Assembly (NCBI GenBank): GCA_003223995.1
Contig: QHYA01000158.1
Coordinates: 1 to 6,653 of the forward strand
Direction of reading: 5' to 3'
Length of the DNA stretch: 6,653 nt
From: Acidobacteriota bacterium
GTDB lineage: Bacteria; Acidobacteriota; Polarisedimenticolia; QHYA01
The first letter of the stretch is position 1. Every line of letters starts with the position of its first letter. The notes beneath the pieces are model-generated. The model was not told the DNA's origin. It saw only the letters and a list, made by a program, of their open reading frames with translations, and ran no database searches. Position numbers and translations under genes: made by a program. Positions 1 through 4,190 of this stretch are shown here, one piece after another.

Positions 1-1
1 T

Positions 2-85
2 CCATATCAGACCCGCTACCTCGTCCGGAGACTCGAGAGGCTGGGACACAAGGTGACCCTCGAACCGATGCCCAACGCTACCTAA
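2..85 (+). CDS. C-terminal end of an unidentified protein, possibly a transposase (5' end outside window)
   Basis: An open frame enters from the left edge and ends at TAA (83-85). It gives 27 visible residues, basic and leucine-rich, containing YLVRRLERLGHKVTLEP. The third codon positions are mostly G or C, as expected for a gene in this GC-rich DNA. Short tails of the type 'RRLERLGxxVTLEP' resemble, from memory, the C-termini of some insertion-sequence transposases, but I cannot name the family and the match is too short to be secure. The gene would converge on the S9 peptidase gene, with about 58 bases between the two stop codons. It could instead be an unrelated gene or a chance open frame, because only 84 bases are visible. 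Confidence 0.4.
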   Translation, partial: PYQTRYLVRRLERLGHKVTLEPMPNAT

Positions 86-94
86 AATCATAAT

Positions 95-110
95 CGTTTC
101 AAAGGAAACG
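95..110 (-). terminator. Possible weak terminator hairpin between two convergent genes
   Basis: CGTTTC and GAAACG form a perfect 6-bp stem around the loop AAAG. Read on the minus strand, the stem is followed by a T-rich stretch (ATTATGATTTTA), so it could end transcription of the S9 peptidase gene whose stop codon lies 34 bases upstream. No T-run follows on the plus strand. The stem is short and only half GC, so this is a weak candidate. If the left-edge gene is a transposase, the repeat could instead lie near an insertion-sequence end. Confidence 0.3.
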
Positions 111-128
111 CCTTGCAGACCTCGCACC

Positions 129-143
129 CTCGAAATCTTCGAG
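129..143. repeat. Short perfect inverted repeat abutting the peptidase stop codon
   Basis: CTCGAA and TTCGAG flank a 3-base spacer (ATC), giving a 6-bp stem that directly follows the S9 peptidase stop codon (TGA on the minus strand, 144-146). No T-run follows in either direction, so it is not a classical terminator by itself. It may stabilise the mRNA 3' end or act together with the hairpin at 95-110, but this is inference, and a 6-bp stem can occur by chance. Confidence 0.25.
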
Positions 144-2324
144 TCAGCTCGCTGAGCTCTCTCGGCCATGGTGCGCCGTCGCTCCCAGCCAGCGCTCGAG
201 CCAACCCAGCACCTCTCCATACCAGTGCCGGCTGTTGCGGGGCTTGAGGATCCAGTGGTTCTCGTCGGGGTAGCAGACGAGCCTCGCCGGCAGTCCGATC
301 GCCTTGTAGACATTGTAGATCTCGAGACCTTGATCGTAGGGGACGCGGAAGTCCCTCTCGCCATGGATCACCAGCATGGGGGACTTGAAGCCGCGTGCAT
401 GGCGCATCGGGTTGTACCGATCCATTCCCTCGATGCTGTCCCATGGCTCGCCCCCCATCGCGCGCCGCCGCCCCTGCGTGACGTCCGATGCGTACTCGGT
501 CTGGAAGTCGCTGACGCCCGCGTGGTTGACGATGCAGGCGAAGCGCTCGGTCTGTGAGGCGATCCAAGCAGCCAGGTAGCCGCCGTACGAGCCCCCCGTC
601 ACGGCCATGCGCCGAGGGTCGGCAAGGCCCTGCGCGATCAGAGCGTCGGTGGCCGACATGACGTCCTGATATGGCCGATCGCCCCAGCGCCCCAGGATCG
701 ACGCGGCGAACTCCTGCCCGCGTCCTGTCGATCCCTGGAAGTTGACGAGGGCGACGAGGTATCCGGGAGCGGCGAAGACCTGGGGGTTCCACCGCCAGTG
801 CCACTGATCACCCGAGAGCGCATGCGGGCCGCCGTGGATGATGTGCACAAGTGGATGCGCTCTCCTGCCGGGAGGAGCCGGAGTCGAGGCGATGGACGCT
901 GCCGGAGGATCAGCGGAAGCGCTCTGGCTCGCGGGAGAATCCGAACTGGCAGGAGCCTCCTCGATGGAGAGGTCCGGGGGATGGACGACGAACATCTGGA
1001 CGGAAGCCCCGCCAGCTCCCTGGAAGGTGATCTCCTCGACGGCGCCGATCCGGACCTCCGCCAGGACCGGCCTGGTGAACTCCGTCAGCCGGCGCAGCTC
1101 GGTCCCGTCGACTCTGCAGCAGATCACTTCCGGAGGCTGCCGCAGCGACTCCAGCGTCGAGAAGATCCTCCCGCCGGTGGGGCGCGGGTCGGTGAACCAC
1201 CCTCGGCTGGTGATCTGGCGAGGAGGGTTCTTGTCGGGCTCGCGCAAAGCGCTCTCGAGATCGAGACTGAAGAGAGCCGCGCAGCCTTCCGTCTCTGCCC
1301 TGAGGAAGACGGTCGAGGAATCTTCACCGAAGCTCCAGCCCATGGCCGACCGATCCCACGCCTCCGTCAGGACCACGTGCTCGCCGGAGTGGCGGTCGTA
1401 GCAGACAAGCCGCACGCGGTCCGCATAGAAGTCGATCTCCCGCTGGATGCCATAGACGATGCGCCGCCCGTCCGGAGAATAGACAGGCCTCTCGGCGTCG
1501 GCCGGATGGTGGCTGGTGAGAAGCGCGAGCTTTCCGGCCGCCTCCCGCGGACCGATTCGATCCGGAACCTCGACGGTGAAGACGCCGAATAGCAGAGGAT
1601 CGTGAGGCGGCAGCGAGAGGCAGGCTCCGAAGGCGACCTCGCGCCCGTCGGGAGCGATCCGGTAACTGTCGGAGGGGTCCATGAGAGGAAACCAGCCCGC
1701 CGAGCCCGGCGTGAGGTCCATCACGTTCCCGGTGTCGAGGTCGAGCGCGAAGATGTGATGCACTTTTCCATCGGTGAGCCAGCGGTCCCAGTAGCGGTAC
1801 ACCCGGTCCTCGCTGACGCGCGCCTTCACCGGATCCTCCTCCCGCGATCTCGCCAACTCTGAAGTCCCTTCGATCGTCGGCGCCGAGAGAAAAACCTCCG
1901 CCAGGAAAGCAATCCTCCTGCCGTCCGGAAACCAGAGAGGGTCGGCCACGCCGAGGGGCATGTCCGTGAGCCGTTCCGGTTCGCCGCCGCCGATGGGCAT
2001 CAGGTAGAGCTGCGGCTGGTCGGTGTGCAGCGGCCCTCCCTTCTGCGCGCCGCCTGGCTTCTCCCTCGCTAGCTTGCGCACGAAGGCGAGCCGGGTCCCG
2101 TCGGGCGAGAGGGCCGGCTGCCAGCTTGATGTCTCCGGGGAGGTCAGCGGCCGGGGAGCCGCGTGGCCGCTGTTCACAGCCCACAGCCGGGTCGTCCCTT
2201 CGTTGGTCTCCATGGAGTAGGTCGTGACCGGCACGATGATGAGCTCGCCCGATCGGTCGGGCACCGGGGAGCCGACGCGCGGCAGCGCCCAGAGATGCTC
2301 GACTGTCATCGCCTGTCTGCGCAT
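144..2324 (-). CDS. S9 family serine peptidase (dipeptidyl/acylaminoacyl-peptidase type, prolyl oligopeptidase superfamily)
   Basis: A 726-residue peptidase that should cleave short peptides from their N-terminal end. Residues from about 60 to 430 form a beta-propeller with recurrent PDG blades (SPDG 73-76, FPDG 132-135, APDG 224-227, SPDG 283-286). The alpha/beta hydrolase domain starts at about 491 with the oxyanion-region motif HGGPH (497-501). The catalytic triad is complete: Ser579 in GGSYGG, Asp658 in GERDFRVP and His690 in DENHW. The closest subgroup appears to be S9C (DPP5/acylaminoacyl-peptidase-like). No signal peptide is visible, so a cytoplasmic location is likely, although many relatives are exported. 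Residues 455-489 are an Ala/Ser/Pro-rich stretch between propeller and hydrolase. The start is uncertain: Met1 (2324) lacks a ribosome binding site, while Met6 (2309, MTVEHLWALPRVGSP) fits the usual N-terminus of the family and lies 24 bases after a TATAAT box. The gene stands alone, divergent from the membrane protein gene. Confidence is high for the family and low for the exact substrate. Confidence 0.95.
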   Translation of the reverse strand: MRRQAMTVEHLWALPRVGSPVPDRSGELIIVPVTTYSMETNEGTTRLWAVNSGHAAPRPLTSPETSSWQPALSPDGTRLAFVRKLAREKPGGAQKGGPLHTDQPQLYLMPIGGGEPERLTDMPLGVADPLWFPDGRRIAFLAEVFLSAPTIEGTSELARSREEDPVKARVSEDRVYRYWDRWLTDGKVHHIFALDLDTGNVMDLTPGSAGWFPLMDPSDSYRIAPDGREVAFGACLSLPPHDPLLFGVFTVEVPDRIGPREAAGKLALLTSHHPADAERPVYSPDGRRIVYGIQREIDFYADRVRLVCYDRHSGEHVVLTEAWDRSAMGWSFGEDSSTVFLRAETEGCAALFSLDLESALREPDKNPPRQITSRGWFTDPRPTGGRIFSTLESLRQPPEVICCRVDGTELRRLTEFTRPVLAEVRIGAVEEITFQGAGGASVQMFVVHPPDLSIEEAPASSDSPASQSASADPPAASIASTPAPPGRRAHPLVHIIHGGPHALSGDQWHWRWNPQVFAAPGYLVALVNFQGSTGRGQEFAASILGRWGDRPYQDVMSATDALIAQGLADPRRMAVTGGSYGGYLAAWIASQTERFACIVNHAGVSDFQTEYASDVTQGRRRAMGGEPWDSIEGMDRYNPMRHARGFKSPMLVIHGERDFRVPYDQGLEIYNVYKAIGLPARLVCYPDENHWILKPRNSRHWYGEVLGWLERWLGATAHHGRESSAS

Positions 2325-2332
2325 GAGCGGAT

Positions 2333-2338
2333 ATTATA
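2333..2338 (-). promoter_or_regulatory. Candidate -10 box for the S9 peptidase gene
   Basis: The minus strand reads TATAAT here, a perfect sigma-70 -10 hexamer, conspicuous in such GC-rich surroundings. A transcript would begin near 2326. That would leave almost no leader before the ATG at 2322-2324 but about 17 bases before the ATG at 2307-2309, favouring the second start unless the mRNA is leaderless. No good -35 is present: the hexamer 17 bases upstream is CAAGGG. No extended -10 TG is present either. The call rests on one hexamer. Confidence 0.4.
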
Positions 2339-2571
2339 CGGGCGAGGCCGCACATCCCTTGAGAGGATCAGACCAGTATCCAGCCCTGTTGACATGTCGC
2401 TGTCGAAGGGAGATGGTTTTCCATAGAGGGGCTCCAGAACGGTCCGCCCCCTCTCGGCCAAACGAGGTGGCCGGTCTGCATCACGACCCACGCGTTCACG
2501 ACCGAAGCAGTCCTGTTGGCGAGGGTCTGCGATCAATGGGAACGAGTAAATCGGGAGCGAGCAAGTGAAGG

Positions 2572-2587
2572 CCGGCATTCCTGCCGG
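2572..2587 (+). repeat. Perfect inverted repeat in the leader of the membrane protein gene
   Basis: CCGGCA and TGCCGG form a 6-bp GC-rich stem around TTCC, ending 3 bases before the purine-rich ribosome binding site (2591-2600). In the mRNA it would be a stable small hairpin that sits close to, but does not hide, the ribosome binding site. It could be a leader structure, a protein-binding operator or chance. No T-run follows, so it is not a terminator. Confidence 0.35.
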
Positions 2588-2606
2588 ATGAAGAGGGGGA
2601 AACGTC

Positions 2607-3032
2607 ATGGACACTGCGCGAATCGTTCTTGGGGGAATCGCGGGCGGGGTCGTTTACAACGCCGTCTCGATCGTCGTCAACATGGTCGCCCTCGGCGAGC
2701 GATATCGGATCCTTCAGGACCAGGGAATCTACCGAAAGCAGCCTCGCCTTCCTTTCTTCCCCATCTGGATCGTGATGATGATCCTCGTCTCCATCGGCCT
2801 GGCCTGGCTGTACGCCGCCTCTCGCAGCCGGCTGGGGCCGGGTCCGAGGACCGCGATCGCCGTGGGGCTGGTCGTGGCGATGATTGCCGGAATTCCGGGC
2901 GCCTTCGCCGAGTTCTGCTGGGGCAACTCGGGCGGCTACGTCGCCCTCTGGAGGGTTGTAGAGATCGTCATCGGCATGGTCTTGGCGACCCTGACCGCGG
3001 GCTGGCTGTACAAAGAACAGCCGGTGCAATAG
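2607..3032 (+). CDS. Small four-helix integral membrane protein of unknown function
   Basis: A 141-residue protein with four predicted membrane helices at about residues 6-29, 50-72, 82-103 and 111-135, and no recognisable catalytic motif. The ATG has a strong ribosome binding site (AAGAGGGGGA, 2591-2600) about seven bases upstream, which fixes the start. The loop between helices 1 and 2 is charged (GERYRILQDQG) and a second basic loop contains SRLGPGPRTA. Helix 1 contains two Asn residues, and an FAEFCWGN segment lies between helices 3 and 4. From memory, similar 'hypothetical membrane proteins' with the RLGPGP loop occur in Acidobacteriota and related soil bacteria, but I know no function. 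It stands alone, divergent from the peptidase gene and convergent with the reductase genes. Confidence is high that it is a real gene and low for any role. Confidence 0.85.
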   Translation: MDTARIVLGGIAGGVVYNAVSIVVNMVALGERYRILQDQGIYRKQPRLPFFPIWIVMMILVSIGLAWLYAASRSRLGPGPRTAIAVGLVVAMIAGIPGAFAEFCWGNSGGYVALWRVVEIVIGMVLATLTAGWLYKEQPVQ

Positions 3033-3086
3033 AGGTGAGGCGGAAGGCACATCTCGCAGGAAACTCGGGGCCGAGCCGTGACCTGC

Positions 3087-4190
3087 TCAAACGATCTGCG
3101 ACAGGTCCTTGTGGGCGATGCGAGAGCGCGTCTCGCGCATGTCGTCGCCGCGGAGCTGCCGGAGGGCGTAGCCGGCGAACTCGCGCGTGACGCGCTTGCG
3201 CCAGTGGTAGAGGAAGTCGGTGTTGTCCATCGGCTTCGCGATCTGCCAGGCCAGATCGGCGGCATCGGCGATGACAGCGTCCGTGAGGATCTTCCCGGCG
3301 AGGAAATCCGCGGCCTTGTCAGCGGGCAGCGGCTTCGAAGCTACCGAGCCGAGGACGATGCGGGCCTCTTCGATCGCGCCCCCCTTGCCGAACCTCGCCG
3401 CGGCGGCGACGGAGAGGACCGGGAAGTCGAACGAGCCCCGCCGGCGCAGCTTCCAGTAGGTGCTCTTCCAGCGGTAGTTTGCGGGCGCGTTTGATCCTCC
3501 CGGCGTGCTCGCAGCCCCCGGACCCGGAGCCCCCGGACCCTCCGCCGGATCGAGGATCACTTCCGCCAGGATCTCGTCCGGGCGGCGGGTGAGATAGTCG
3601 ATCCCGTCGTTGCGGTAGAGGTCGCGCAGGGCGACGTCGCGCTCGCCCGAAGCGGAGACCAGGCGGACACGGGCCCCGAGGGCCATCAGCGCGGGGGCCG
3701 TGTCGGTCGATGAGACGGCGAGACACTTCGGGCTCGATGTCGCGACCCAGCAGATGTCGCCATCCTTCTTCAGGCAGAAATTGATCGCCTTCCTCCACTC
3801 GTAGTTCTGGTCGTAGTAGTTGCAGCGCGTGTCGAGGCAGAGGTTCCCCCCGAGCGTCCCCATGTTGCGCAGGTGGGGTGTGGCGATCTGGGCGGCGGCC
3901 TCCCACAGCCCCGTGTAGAGGGTCTTCACGCGGGCCTCCCGCACGATCTCGGTCAGGGTGAGTCCCGCTCCCAGCCTGAGCCCCTTCCCGTTCTCGACCC
4001 GACGCATCTCCGCGATTTTTCGCAGGCCGATGATCAGCCGCGGCACCTGCTGCCGGCGTTTCATGTTGGGCAGAAGGTCGGTTCCCCCGGCGAGGAGCAT
4101 CGCCTCACCCGGTTCCGCGTCCGCGAGCAACGAGGCCGCTTCGGAGACCGTGCGCGGCGCGACGTACCGGAAGAAGGGGAGTCGCATCAT
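3087..4190 (-). CDS. hcrB: FAD/[4Fe-4S] subunit of a 4-hydroxybenzoyl-CoA reductase-type molybdenum enzyme (HcrB-like)
   Basis: A 367-residue FAD subunit of the xanthine oxidase family. It would pass electrons between FAD, an extra iron-sulfur cluster and the molybdenum centre. The FAD-binding motifs are present: LLAGGTDLLP (32-41) and ATPHLRNMGTLGGNL (103-117). Next comes an insertion absent from ordinary FAD subunits, with Cys123, Cys139, Cys147 and Cys156. The spacing (16, 8, 9) equals that recalled for the [4Fe-4S] ligands of Thauera aromatica HcrB (Cys122, 138, 146, 155). Cys118 is an additional nearby cysteine. A CO-dehydrogenase flavoprotein-type C-terminal domain follows from about residue 240. 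Residues 216-238 are a Gly/Ala/Pro-rich insert containing a small repeat. The start is supported by an ATGA overlap with the upstream large-subunit gene and an AAGGTGG ribosome binding site, implying coupled translation. The assignment as HcrB-like rests on the cluster motif; the actual substrate may be another aromatic CoA ester or a different hydroxylated compound. Confidence 0.85.
   Translation of the reverse strand: MMRLPFFRYVAPRTVSEAASLLADAEPGEAMLLAGGTDLLPNMKRRQQVPRLIIGLRKIAEMRRVENGKGLRLGAGLTLTEIVREARVKTLYTGLWEAAAQIATPHLRNMGTLGGNLCLDTRCNYYDQNYEWRKAINFCLKKDGDICWVATSSPKCLAVSSTDTAPALMALGARVRLVSASGERDVALRDLYRNDGIDYLTRRPDEILAEVILDPAEGPGAPGPGAASTPGGSNAPANYRWKSTYWKLRRRGSFDFPVLSVAAAARFGKGGAIEEARIVLGSVASKPLPADKAADFLAGKILTDAVIADAADLAWQIAKPMDNTDFLYHWRKRVTREFAGYALRQLRGDDMRETRSRIAHKDLSQIV
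3513..3540. repeat. 13-bp direct repeat inside the FAD subunit gene
   Basis: AGCCCCCGGACCC occurs at 3513-3525 and again at 3528-3540, a 15-base (five-codon) period. On the coding minus strand it yields the Gly/Pro/Ala-rich GPGAPGPGA of residues 218-226. Because the period is a multiple of three, copy number could change by slippage without shifting the frame. It sits in a loop region that is not expected to be catalytic. Confidence 0.7.

Larger units (their letters stand above)
2325..2606. other. Intergenic region between divergent genes
   Basis: These 282 bases separate the divergent peptidase and membrane-protein genes, so they must hold both promoters. I find no convincing small gene; the open frames here have no credible start context and no recognisable product. 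Visible elements are the minus-strand TATAAT at 2333-2338, a perfect 8-bp palindrome GACATGTC at 2391-2398 overlapping a plus-strand TTGACA (2389-2394), and an inverted repeat at 2572-2587 before the ribosome binding site of the membrane protein. The TTGACA has only a poor -10 at normal spacing (GATGGT, 2412-2417), so the plus-strand promoter is not located with any confidence. Confidence 0.6.

Noticed and set aside
798..1592. Plus-strand open frame of 264 residues opposite the peptidase gene
   Set aside because: Antisense shadow with no recognisable motif, caused by the scarcity of stop codons in GC-rich DNA.
1324..2355. Second minus-strand frame of 343 residues overlapping the peptidase gene
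   Set aside because: It is an out-of-frame shadow rich in Arg, Ala and Gly; the peptidase frame has conserved propeller motifs throughout the same bases.
2306..2614. Minus-strand frame of 102 residues in the intergenic region
   Set aside because: It runs through both flanking gene starts, has no ribosome binding site or recognisable product, and would overlap the peptidase promoter.
3064..3075. CTCGG/CCGAG inverted repeat in the convergent gap at 3033-3086
   Set aside because: The loop would be only two bases, or the stem only four, and no T-run follows on either strand, so it is not a credible terminator.
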